Shown here: positions 26,211 through 33,738 of the stretch, one piece after another
How the letters are laid out: each line of letters begins with the position of its first letter
Numbering within the stretch: position 1 is the stretch's first letter
Source of the DNA: Lachnospiraceae bacterium
Lineage (GTDB): Bacteria; Bacillota; Clostridia; Lachnospirales; Lachnospiraceae
Direction: 5' to 3'
Assembly (NCBI GenBank): GCA_017483735.1
Contig: JAFUVF010000067.1
Span: 1 to 35,307, forward strand
Length of the DNA stretch: 35,307 nt
The notes under the pieces: generated by a model
What the model was told of the DNA's origin: nothing
What the model saw: only the letters and a program-made list of their open reading frames with translations
The model's database searches: none
Program-made: the position numbers and the translations under genes

Positions 26211-26261
26211 TTGACATTCTGGAACACCCCCTTGAAACAGACAAAATACAAACTGTATACT
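26211..26261 (+). promoter_or_regulatory. Shared promoter element, copy 4 (amidohydrolase/IF-1-like/MATE unit)
   Basis: TTGACATTCTGGAA at 26211-26224, CACCCC, CTTGAA at 26231-26236. TTGAAA 26232-26237, 18 bases, TATACT 26256-26261 is the best core promoter among the five copies. The start codon lies 81 bases past the TTGAAA start. Confidence 0.78.
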
Positions 26262-26312
26262 TACAATAGTTCGCAAGAAACTGCGTAATAATGTAAGCGA
26301 AAGGAGAACAAA

Positions 26313-27977
26313 ATGAAAGCAGACAGAATCATCAAAAATGCGAAAATCTTCACAGCGGATAAGGACAAGCCGGAGGCTTCCGCCCTTGTGGTAAAGGATG
26401 GCAAATTCGTCTATGTGGGCGATGAGGCAGGACTTTCCGCATATGAGGGAGAGGTCACGGATCTTAATGGTAAGTTCATTATGCCCGGCATCATTGACAG
26501 CCATGTACATGTGACTATCCCCGTGGGATTTGAGTATGCTGATATGGGAGAGCGCCTTGAGCCGAACGGCAAGCAGGAAGCTCTGGACATCATGGCTAGT
26601 CGTATCAAGGAGAATCCCGGAGAAAAGCGCTACAGATTCCTTCTGGAGAAAAAGTTCTTAAACGGAGAGGATATCGTAAAGGAGGATCTTGATGCGATAT
26701 GTCCGGACGCAGAGCTTCAGATTCAGGAAGGAGAAGGACACAGCATCTGGGTAAACTCAAAGATACTTGAAAGACACGGCATTAATGACGATACGCCGGA
26801 TCCCATACCGGGACTTGCTATTTATGTGCGTGATAAGGACGGACATGTAACCGGAAATTGTATTGAAGGTGCGGCGGAAATACCCATCATCCTCGACGCA
26901 GGAATGGAGCTGACCGACGAGCAGGTCGACGCAGCGCTTAAGCGTTGGATAGATTTTTCGGTTGAATATGGTGTGTGTGCTGTATTTGATGCAGGTCTTC
27001 CCGGGGATGCCAAGTTCCACGAGAAGGTATATAAACGTCTGAAGGCTCTTGATGAACAGGGAAAGCTGCCTGTATATGTCGACGGCAGCCTTGTGATCAA
27101 TGCTGAGCGGGATGCCGAGGAGGGGCTTGAAGAAGTGAAGCGCTTCCATCGTGATTATGATACGGAGCACTTAAAGGTTCATACCATGAAGATATTTATG
27201 GATGGTACTCAGAAAATCCACACCGCTGCCATGGTTACCCCCTATGTGGATGTAGGTACGCTTGGAACTACTGCCTTTTCCGCAGAGGGAATATGTAAGC
27301 TTTTGAAGAATCTCAATGATGCAGGTCTGGATCTTCATCTTCACACCGTAGGAGAGCGTGCATCCCGCACGGTAATGGATGGCTATGAGATGGCAAAGAA
27401 GGAGATGGGAGACAGCTTAAAGGTAAGAGTTACCTGCGCTCATCTGGAGATCGAGGATGATGCGGATCTTGGCAGGTTTGCAGAGCTTGGTGTGATAGCG
27501 AATTTCACGCCGCATTGGCACGCCGGAGAAACCACGGAGAGCGCAAAATGGCTTGGCGAGGAGCGCTCCAAGAAGCAGTTCCGCTGCAAGACAGTCTGGG
27601 ACACCGGCGCTCTGGTGGCATGGTCCAGCGATAACATTACCTTCCAGGACTTTATGACATGGAATCCATATCTTGGTATGGAAGTCGGTATGACACGAAA
27701 GATTACCGAAAAGACCAGAAATTATGACTTCGCAAGATGTGATAAGGTATTTCCTCCCGACAATGAGAGGATGAACATTGAAGAGATGCTGCTGGGCTGG
27801 ACGATCAACGGCGCAAAGCAGCTCGGCATAGAGGATAAGAAGGGCTCCATCACTGCCGGAAAGGATGCGGATTATCTGGTATTCGACAATGATCTGCTTA
27901 CGGCAGAGAAGGATGGCTTCAGCCAGAACAAGCCGAAGGAAGTATACTTTGCCGGAAAGAAGGTAAATACTCCTTGA
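26313..27977 (+). CDS. YtcJ-like amidohydrolase (amidohydrolase 3 family)
   Basis: 554 residues, metal-dependent TIM-barrel hydrolase of the urease superfamily. DSHVHV gives the first His pair, after the usual beta-sandwich start (IIKNAKIFTADKDKPEA). HLHTVGERA and CAHLEIEDD carry later metal or active-site His residues, and WSSDN the conserved Asp. The C-terminal sandwich ends DADYLVFDNDLL. It probably hydrolyses an amide, imide or carbamate; the substrate is unknown. The start lies in a 22-base block (26296-26317, containing AAGGAGAACAAAATG) identical to that at the carboxylesterase start (20714-20735). It follows promoter copy 4 and lies 49 bp ahead of the IF-1-like peptide gene with no terminator between. 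Confidence 0.92.
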   Translation: MKADRIIKNAKIFTADKDKPEASALVVKDGKFVYVGDEAGLSAYEGEVTDLNGKFIMPGIIDSHVHVTIPVGFEYADMGERLEPNGKQEALDIMASRIKENPGEKRYRFLLEKKFLNGEDIVKEDLDAICPDAELQIQEGEGHSIWVNSKILERHGINDDTPDPIPGLAIYVRDKDGHVTGNCIEGAAEIPIILDAGMELTDEQVDAALKRWIDFSVEYGVCAVFDAGLPGDAKFHEKVYKRLKALDEQGKLPVYVDGSLVINAERDAEEGLEEVKRFHRDYDTEHLKVHTMKIFMDGTQKIHTAAMVTPYVDVGTLGTTAFSAEGICKLLKNLNDAGLDLHLHTVGERASRTVMDGYEMAKKEMGDSLKVRVTCAHLEIEDDADLGRFAELGVIANFTPHWHAGETTESAKWLGEERSKKQFRCKTVWDTGALVAWSSDNITFQDFMTWNPYLGMEVGMTRKITEKTRNYDFARCDKVFPPDNERMNIEEMLLGWTINGAKQLGIEDKKGSITAGKDADYLVFDNDLLTAEKDGFSQNKPKEVYFAGKKVNTP

Positions 27978-28026
27978 ATAATCAGGATGAAGCGAAGGGA
28001 TGAATAAGTAAGGGAGTAATGCAATT

Positions 28027-28323
28027 ATGATAGAAAATAATAAAGATGGACTGCAGGGTATTGTTTTGGATGATGATGTGCTTGATAGCGTGGCTGGCGG
28101 AGTAGGAATGGACTCCGAGAAGACGGAAGTGGAAGGAACAGTGGTCGGATCGGTGGGTGCTAACAATTTTCAGGTAAACCTTGAGAATGGAGATGTGGTT
28201 GTGGCCCGTCCTTCCGGAAAGGTAATAATGGCTTGTGTCAGATTTCAACTAGGTGACCGGGTTCAAGTGACTATGTACCCCAATGGAAGCAACTTAATCA
28301 CATATCGTTACAGACCGACGTAA
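28027..28323 (+). CDS. Double-glycine leader fused to an IF-1-like OB-fold protein
   Basis: 98 residues in two parts. Residues 1-25 look like a double-glycine export leader of bacteriocin and RiPP precursors: acidic, LDDDVLDSVAGG, with GG at 24-25. Residues 31-96 follow translation initiation factor IF-1 almost end to end: EVEGTVV, NNFQVNLENGDVVVA, SGK, the R-x-x-x-GDRVQV strand and the closing ITYRY. Ordinary IF-1 is about 72 residues and has no leader, so this is a paralog, not the housekeeping infA. AGGGAG lies at 28011-28016. It appears co-transcribed with the amidohydrolase and lies before a MATE exporter. No leader peptidase transporter is in the window. Cleavage and secretion are inference; IF-1 similarity is clear by eye. 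Confidence 0.82.
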   Translation: MIENNKDGLQGIVLDDDVLDSVAGGVGMDSEKTEVEGTVVGSVGANNFQVNLENGDVVVARPSGKVIMACVRFQLGDRVQVTMYPNGSNLITYRYRPT

Positions 28324-28353
28324 AAAGAGAGGAGACGGAAAGAATGATGTGGG

Positions 28354-28387
28354 GCAGTCTGGTAGTTCCAGACTGCTTCACTATAAT
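28354..28387 (+). promoter_or_regulatory. Dyad plus TATAAT upstream of the MATE gene
   Basis: A perfect 9-bp inverted repeat, GCAGTCTGG 28354-28362 and CCAGACTGC 28368-28376, with a 5-base centre, precedes TATAAT at 28382-28387. If TATAAT is a -10, the dyad covers the -35 zone, the position of an operator or activator site. As RNA it would be a stable hairpin without a T-tract. The gene starts at 28415. Confidence 0.45.
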
Positions 28388-28414
28388 GCACGGAACACAA
28401 GGGCTTAAAGAAAT

Positions 28415-29749
28415 ATGAGATCACGGATTCATCTGTCAGAGAGCTTTACATACAGAAAATTACTGCGGTTTACGCTGCCGTCAATTGTGATGAATATATT
28501 CGCATCACTCTATATCATTGTGGACGGATATTTTGTCGCAGATTTTGTGGGCAAGACGGAATTTGCGGCTGTCAATCTGATTATGCCTGTACTTAATATT
28601 ATGGGAACGCTTGGATATATGTTTGGTGTGGGCGGAAGCGCACTTATCGCAAAAACTCTTGGAGAAAAGAAGGGTGAGAAGGCAAACAGTCTGTTTTCAA
28701 TGATTGTGCTGACCTCTGCAATCCTTGGCTTTTTGATGATGGTGCCGGGGTTTATTATTATGCCTCAGATTACAGCTCTCCTTGGCGCAGAAGGAAGGCT
28801 CCTTGCAAACAGCGTATTATATGGACGAATATTTATTCTGGCGCTTCCCGCATGGATATTGCTATATGAGTTCCAGCTTTTCTTTGTCACTGCCGAAAAG
28901 CCGGGACTGGGGCTTACGGTCACGGTATGTGCAGGACTTTGCAATATTTTTTTTGATGCGCTCTTTATCCTTGGCTTTAAGTGGGGACTTGCGGGGGCTG
29001 CGGCAGCCTCTGCCTTAGCCCAGATGGTAGGAGGAGTGTTCCCGCTTATATACTTTGGCAGAAGGAACAATAGTCTCCTGAGGCTTGTAAAGCCTGTATG
29101 GGACGGCAGGGCACTTATCAAATCCTGTGCAAACGGGTCTTCGGAATTTATGGCGGAAGCCGCAGTATCGTTTGTAGGGATAATCTACAATGTGCAGCTG
29201 CTTAAATATGCCGGAGAAGCCGGAGTTATAATATATGGTCTGCTGATGTATGTCAGTCTTATCTTTACTGCGATTTTCGTAGGCTATTCCAATGGAGTAG
29301 GATCGGTCTTCAGCTATCACTACGGCGCACAGAATCATAGTGAACTTAAGAATCTGCTAAAAAGGAGCTTTGTCATTATCGGAATTACATCCGCAGTGAT
29401 GTTTGTGCTTTCGGAAGTATTTGCATATCCGTTTTCAGTCCTGTTCCTGCAGGATACCGGACAGCTGGTAGCCGGTGCCGTACATGCGTTTAGAATTATT
29501 TCATTCGCATATCTGTTTACGGGAATGGCTATTTTTTGCTCGGCCTTCTTTACCGCACTGAACAACGGACAGGTATCGGCATTGATATCCTTTTTGCGTA
29601 CATTTGTTTTCGACCTTGGGGCGGTACTTCTGCTGCCTTTAGTGCTTGGCTTGGACGGCATATGGTATTCCGTTGTCTTCGCAGAGTTTATGGCGGCCAT
29701 AGCCGGAGGCATATTTATGGCTGCTTTAAGAAAAAAATACCACTATTAA
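28415..29749 (+). CDS. MATE family efflux transporter
   Basis: 444 residues with about twelve membrane helices in two pseudo-symmetric halves. The N-terminal half has LRFTLPSIVMNIFASLYIIV and the VGKTEFAAVNLIMPVL segment typical of MATE proteins. They expel cationic drugs, dyes or small metabolites using Na+ or H+ gradients. The start ATG 28415 has AAGGG 11 bases upstream. It lies 92 bp after the IF-1-like peptide gene, with a dyad and possible promoter between, and is followed 18 bp later by a minus-strand kinase fragment. MATE proteins do not normally export peptides, so a direct role in peptide export is doubtful. Confidence 0.92.
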   Translation: MRSRIHLSESFTYRKLLRFTLPSIVMNIFASLYIIVDGYFVADFVGKTEFAAVNLIMPVLNIMGTLGYMFGVGGSALIAKTLGEKKGEKANSLFSMIVLTSAILGFLMMVPGFIIMPQITALLGAEGRLLANSVLYGRIFILALPAWILLYEFQLFFVTAEKPGLGLTVTVCAGLCNIFFDALFILGFKWGLAGAAAASALAQMVGGVFPLIYFGRRNNSLLRLVKPVWDGRALIKSCANGSSEFMAEAAVSFVGIIYNVQLLKYAGEAGVIIYGLLMYVSLIFTAIFVGYSNGVGSVFSYHYGAQNHSELKNLLKRSFVIIGITSAVMFVLSEVFAYPFSVLFLQDTGQLVAGAVHAFRIISFAYLFTGMAIFCSAFFTALNNGQVSALISFLRTFVFDLGAVLLLPLVLGLDGIWYSVVFAEFMAAIAGGIFMAALRKKYHY

Positions 29750-29766
29750 TCTTTCATCCCTTTCTC

Positions 29767-29789
29767 TCATTCGCTGCTGTCCGGAATTA
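29767..29789 (-). pseudogene. Tiny C-terminal fragment of a GHKL kinase
   Basis: The 23 bases at 29767-29789 match 33355-33377 at 19 positions. Read on the minus strand both encode the last residues and stop of a GHKL kinase (I-P-D-S-S-E-stop here, I-L-D-S-N-E-stop there). This suggests a kinase gene once lay divergently next to promoter copy 5. The match is short and could be chance. Confidence 0.4.
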
Positions 29790-29799
29790 GGAAAAAGGT

Positions 29800-29826
29800 T
29801 TTCCATTCTGGAAAACCCTCTTGGAT
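29800..29826 (+). promoter_or_regulatory. Shared promoter element, copy 5 (second carboxylesterase unit)
   Basis: TTTCCATTCTGGAA at 29800-29813, AACCCT, CTTGGA at 29820-29825. It differs from the other copies at positions 3 and 4 of the first block and once in the second. The half-site spacing is unchanged. No good -10 is visible at 16-18 bases, so activity may be weaker or need more help. The next start codon is at 29906. Confidence 0.6.
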
Positions 29827-29905
29827 GAATTGTGAGAATATGGGAAAATCAATTTATCACTTGTGTTTATTCACAATGTTCACACGATAGAAAAGGAGGA
29901 AAACA

Positions 29906-31444
29906 ATGGCTAACAACAAGATTAAGTGTAACAACGGTACATTCGTCGGCAAGGAGACAGACGAGCTGATTATCTGGAAGGGCATCCCCTATGCAACTCA
30001 GCCGGTGGGAAAGCTTCGCTGGCAGAAGGCGCTTCCTGCCGCAGATGATGACGGCGAATATGATGCGACAAAGCCCGGTCATATTCCCATTGGTCTTGCG
30101 AATGACTCGATGGGAACGGCGGAGTTTGGCGAGGACTGCCTTGTATTGAACGTATATTGCAATACAAAATGCACCGATTTAAAGAAACCGGTAATGGTGT
30201 GGATCCACGGCGGCGGGTTCTGCGCTGAATCTCAGGCGTCGCCCCTCTACGACCTTGCTAACATCTCCAAACAGTGCCCCGACATCCTGTTCGTGTCAAT
30301 TGACTATAGGCTTGGCTTTTTGGGATTTATGAACTTTGAGCGTGTTCCGGGTGGAGAGAACTTCAAGGAGGCAGGCAACTTAGGTCTCCTCGACCAGCTT
30401 GAGGCATTAAGGTGGATACAGAAAAACATCGCCGCATTCGGCGGCGATCCGGACAACGTGACAATCTTCGGCGAGTCAGCAGGCTCGGCAAGCGTCACGT
30501 TCCTGCCGCTCATCGACGGAAGCGAGGGACTCTTTAAGAAAATCATCGCACAGAGCGCCAACATCGCTTACTGCGACACGATGGAGCACGGCATCCATGT
30601 CACGCAGAATTTCCTGACCGCAGCGGGCTGTCAGAGTATGGACGAGCTGATGGCACTTACCACCGAGCAGCTTATAGAAGCCTATGCGAAGGCAAGTGTT
30701 ATTGACGCAAATAGCCTTTTAGGAGCTGCCAACTTCCCGCTCCTCGACGGCGTAACTCTCCCCGAGGATCGGGCGGATATGTACGGGATGTGGGGAGACG
30801 AGAAGAGGGCCAAGTTCGATCTGGTGCTTGGGTCCAATATGGACGAGATCAGGTACTTCATTCCGTTACAGGGCGGTGAAGAAGGCTTCACAGATACGCT
30901 TAAGTGGATTGCAAAGAGGGATCGTGCGCTCTTAAATGAACAGGAGAAAGCTATGTACGACAAGTTTATGGGTTCGCTTGCAAGCGAAAGTGAATTGAGC
31001 AGGCTTGAGCAATACTGCAACGACATCAACTTCCGTGCGGGCAATACCAATATGGCCATAAGGCACTCTGCCGCCGGCGGCAACACCTATATGTATTTTA
31101 TCAATAAGCCGGTTGCAACCCCCTACCTTGGTGTGATGCATGCGGCTGAGATTCCTTACCTGTTCGACACTCCTTCAGAGGATCCGATGGGGAGCGGAAA
31201 AATCATTGGCAACGAAGAGTGCGAGTTCCGCCATGTCGTAAAGGAGATGTGGACAAACTTTGCCCGGACTGGCAACCCCTCCACCGACAAATACGAGTGG
31301 AAGAAATTCTCGGGAGACGACCGCCAGACAATGGTCTTCGATGATTCCATAGGCATGCAGAAGGATATATTCGGAAGGCGTGAGGATCTGATGATGTCCT
31401 GGGCAGAGCGCCTTGGAAATGGGTCATCAAAGAGAGTCTGCTAA
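29906..31444 (+). CDS. Type-B carboxylesterase, second paralog
   Basis: 512-residue alpha/beta hydrolase related to the gene at 20731. Oxyanion loop WIHGGGFCAE; nucleophile Ser191 in FGESAGSAS (classical Glu retained); acid Glu314 (NMDEIRYF); base His412 (VMHAAEIPYLF). It lacks both a signal peptide and the N-terminal extension of the paralog and starts near KCNNGTFVGKE, the normal family start. The ribosome binding site is AAGGAGG. It follows promoter copy 5. Two esterases under one type of promoter suggest different ester substrates induced by one signal. Confidence 0.93.
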   Translation: MANNKIKCNNGTFVGKETDELIIWKGIPYATQPVGKLRWQKALPAADDDGEYDATKPGHIPIGLANDSMGTAEFGEDCLVLNVYCNTKCTDLKKPVMVWIHGGGFCAESQASPLYDLANISKQCPDILFVSIDYRLGFLGFMNFERVPGGENFKEAGNLGLLDQLEALRWIQKNIAAFGGDPDNVTIFGESAGSASVTFLPLIDGSEGLFKKIIAQSANIAYCDTMEHGIHVTQNFLTAAGCQSMDELMALTTEQLIEAYAKASVIDANSLLGAANFPLLDGVTLPEDRADMYGMWGDEKRAKFDLVLGSNMDEIRYFIPLQGGEEGFTDTLKWIAKRDRALLNEQEKAMYDKFMGSLASESELSRLEQYCNDINFRAGNTNMAIRHSAAGGNTYMYFINKPVATPYLGVMHAAEIPYLFDTPSEDPMGSGKIIGNEECEFRHVVKEMWTNFARTGNPSTDKYEWKKFSGDDRQTMVFDDSIGMQKDIFGRREDLMMSWAERLGNGSSKRVC

Positions 31445-31467
31445 AAACAGGTAAAGGACGATCGGGG

Positions 31468-31698
31468 ATGCAGGGAAATGTATCGATAGCTATGCTAAAG
31501 GTTGCCTGCTTCTATTTAGTTTTCACTCCGGTAACAACAATACTTGGAAATTATCTGGTCGAGACTCTCGGTTGGAATGATATTCTTGTAACAGTTATGA
31601 ACATGGCATTTAATCTGGTAATGGAATATTTTTATGATCGCTATTTTGTGTTTGGGAAGACTATTGATGCAAACACAGCGGTAAAGAAAGAAGGGTAA
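31468..31698 (+). CDS. Small two-helix membrane protein, GtrA-half-like
   Basis: 76 residues with two helices (about 9-30 and 40-58) followed by EYFYDRYFVF. The order of helix, helix, then aromatic-Arg-x-aromatic-Val-Phe resembles the first half of GtrA family proteins, which normally have four helices and about 130 residues. It may be a half-size member that dimerises. The start is ATG 31468, 23 bp after the esterase stop, preceded by AAAGGA. It ends 4 bp before the next gene, so the unit is continuous. Family placement is tentative. Confidence 0.6.
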   Translation: MQGNVSIAMLKVACFYLVFTPVTTILGNYLVETLGWNDILVTVMNMAFNLVMEYFYDRYFVFGKTIDANTAVKKEG

Positions 31699-31702
31699 AA
31701 TT

Positions 31703-33349
31703 ATGAAACAGATATTTAAAGCGGAGCTTTCCGGTATTCCTACCATCGTAGAAACGATCGAAGGTATTCTGCTCAAGAATAAGACGGAGAAGCAAACTCG
31801 CATAAAAACAGTACTGGCTGTGGAGGAGTCTGCCACAAGGCTGATAGAACACAGCACGCCCGGGGCGATGCTCAGTCTGTCTGTCCGGCGGGTGTTGGAT
31901 GATGTGACAATCACGATGTCGGCTCCCGGAGAGAAGACGGATTTTACCTTTGAAGCATCGGATTTTGATATGGATCCTGACATGGTCGGTCCGGAAACGG
32001 AAAGCCTGATCCGAAATATTGTTTTGAAGAGCTTTTCCGGCGATATACAGTATAAACACAAGGCGGGAGCAAATATAGTCCGCCTGAAAACCGCGCGTTC
32101 GCCGAGGGCATTTCTCTATCAGACGCTGTCCGCTATCGCAGCGGCAGTTGTATTTGGAATGTTGTTGAACCTCCTGTGTCCGGAGCAGACGAATGCATGG
32201 ATAGCCGCCAATATTTTGGGAACCGTGCAGACATTGTTTATGAACGGCTTGAAGATGGTCGTTGCGCCGGTCGTATTTTTGTCAATCACAGCCAGCATCA
32301 CCCAGTTTTCTGATCTTCGGGATGTGGGGAGGATCGGTGCCAAGGTGATCTTCTTATATTTTGTGACATCGGTGATAGCGGTCGCAATAGGGATCGCGTA
32401 TTCTCTTTTCTTCCAACCGGGAGATCCCGCACTTGCGGCAATGGTATCCGTTTCAGCCGACACGACCGTATCGGAGACGGTAACGCCATCTGTCGTAGAT
32501 ACAATAAAAGGGATCGTGACGCCCAATTTCCTGAAAAGCTTTGTGGAGAACGATATGCTGCAGCTGATCTTTTTGGCTGTGCTAAGCGGAGTCGCCTTAA
32601 ACTCACTGGGAGAAAAGGGCGATCCTGTCAAGCGGATGTTTGATGCGCTCTACGAGTTTTTTATGAAGATAACCGATCTGTTTATCAGGGCTGTTCCGAT
32701 CATGGTCTTTTGCTCTGTGTGTTCCACGCTCATGACGGCAGGGCTTATGTCCATCCGGTCGGTTCTGTCTATCTTTTTCCTGAGTCTCTTCGGTTTCTTT
32801 ACGATGGGTGTTGTCTATTGTCTGTTCGTAGCAGTCATCGGACGGCTAAACCCATTGACAATGCTTCGGAAATACAGCAGTACGATGCTCCAGGTTTTCA
32901 GCCTGTCGTCCTCCAATGCGTCGATCTCTCTGAATATGGAAGCTTGTGACAAAAAACTCGGTATTTCCCCGAAGCTTTATACATTGTCTATTCCTCTGGG
33001 GGCTACCTTGAATATGGACGGACTGTGCATCAATCTTTCCGTGATGGCCCTTTCCCTTGCCCATATCTTCGGCGTTCAGATGAATCTGTCCCAGCTGGTT
33101 CAGGTCGCTCTGACGATTATTATTATTTCAATGGGTATGCCGGGAATTCCCGGAACGGTTCTGATCGGTCTTACCATGCTCCTGTCACAGATCAATGTAC
33201 CGGTGGAGGCGATCAGCCTGATCATGGGGATATATGCAATACTGGATATGTTTGAGACCGCCAGCAATTGTCTGGGAGATGTCAGTGCGACGGTTGTGGT
33301 CGCAAGGACAGAAGGGATGTTAGATGAAAAGGTTTTCCGCAAAAAATAA
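31703..33349 (+). CDS. Fusion: RsbW/HATPase-like domain plus dicarboxylate/amino-acid:cation symporter
   Basis: 548 residues. The first 130 or so are soluble and resemble an anti-sigma/histidine-kinase-like ATPase fold: KTVLAVEESATRLIEHS (38-51) is an N-box-like helix, followed by strands and SAPGEKTDF, though the usual Asn is absent. From about 137 to 540 it is a DAACS (GltP/DctA) transporter with SSSNASISL in the HP1 region, LNMDG (Asn437 near the helix-7 motif) and GMPGIPGT in HP2. It would import a dicarboxylate or amino acid with Na+ or H+. The N-terminal domain may couple transport to a signalling partner. AGAAGG precedes the ATG. The junction is continuous and open. Confidence 0.85.
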   Translation: MKQIFKAELSGIPTIVETIEGILLKNKTEKQTRIKTVLAVEESATRLIEHSTPGAMLSLSVRRVLDDVTITMSAPGEKTDFTFEASDFDMDPDMVGPETESLIRNIVLKSFSGDIQYKHKAGANIVRLKTARSPRAFLYQTLSAIAAAVVFGMLLNLLCPEQTNAWIAANILGTVQTLFMNGLKMVVAPVVFLSITASITQFSDLRDVGRIGAKVIFLYFVTSVIAVAIGIAYSLFFQPGDPALAAMVSVSADTTVSETVTPSVVDTIKGIVTPNFLKSFVENDMLQLIFLAVLSGVALNSLGEKGDPVKRMFDALYEFFMKITDLFIRAVPIMVFCSVCSTLMTAGLMSIRSVLSIFFLSLFGFFTMGVVYCLFVAVIGRLNPLTMLRKYSSTMLQVFSLSSSNASISLNMEACDKKLGISPKLYTLSIPLGATLNMDGLCINLSVMALSLAHIFGVQMNLSQLVQVALTIIIISMGMPGIPGTVLIGLTMLLSQINVPVEAISLIMGIYAILDMFETASNCLGDVSATVVVARTEGMLDEKVFRKK

Positions 33350-33354
33350 GTCCA

Positions 33355-33664
33355 TTATTCATTGCTGTCCAGAATTACCACCGTTACTACGGTTCCGCTG
33401 CCCTCACGGGGTTTTATAGACATACTCCCGCCGCACATCATTTCAAGCCTTTGTCGGATGTTTGTCAGAGTGGTGTGCGGCTTATCTTCTTCGGAGGGAT
33501 CAAACCCGGACCGGTATCTTCTACAGTGATCTCAGTGAAGGAATCCGTATGTCGTGTTCGTATGGAGATGCTAAGCGGATCGGAGTAGGGGTTAATGCCA
33601 TGCTTAACGGCGTTTTCTGCGATAGGCTGAAGGGTTAGAGGCGGCATGCGAAAGAATCCGAGCT
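33355..33664 (-). pseudogene. Truncated, frameshifted GHKL sensor kinase fragment
   Basis: On the minus strand, FFRMPPLTLQPIAENAVKHG and the following residues to GPG match the ATPase domain of the kinase at 15300-16594 (YFRLPPLTLQPIVENAVKHG). A frame shift occurs near 33500-33515. The next frame continues DKPHTTLTNIRQRLEMMCGG and GTVVTVVI to a stop at 33355-33357, matching the kinase's final part. The fragment is cut off near 33664; its phospho-His region and membrane half are missing. It occupies most of the 389-bp gap between the transporter and the DUF3089 gene. Confidence 0.88.
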
Positions 33665-33738
33665 AAAGATCGTTGATTGGGACAGAACAAGCTTCCTGAC
33701 TAAATATTATATGCTATAAAAGAAAGGGGTCATGTATT

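Noticed and set aside
28027..28323. Housekeeping infA (initiation factor IF-1)
   Set aside because: Housekeeping IF-1 lacks a leader and usually lies among ribosomal protein genes; here a 25-residue GG leader and the enzyme/exporter context argue for a paralog.
13445..29826. The five repeated elements as insertion-sequence ends or mobile repeats
   Set aside because: All are on one strand and at promoter distance from starts, with no paired inverted copies, target duplications or transposase nearby.
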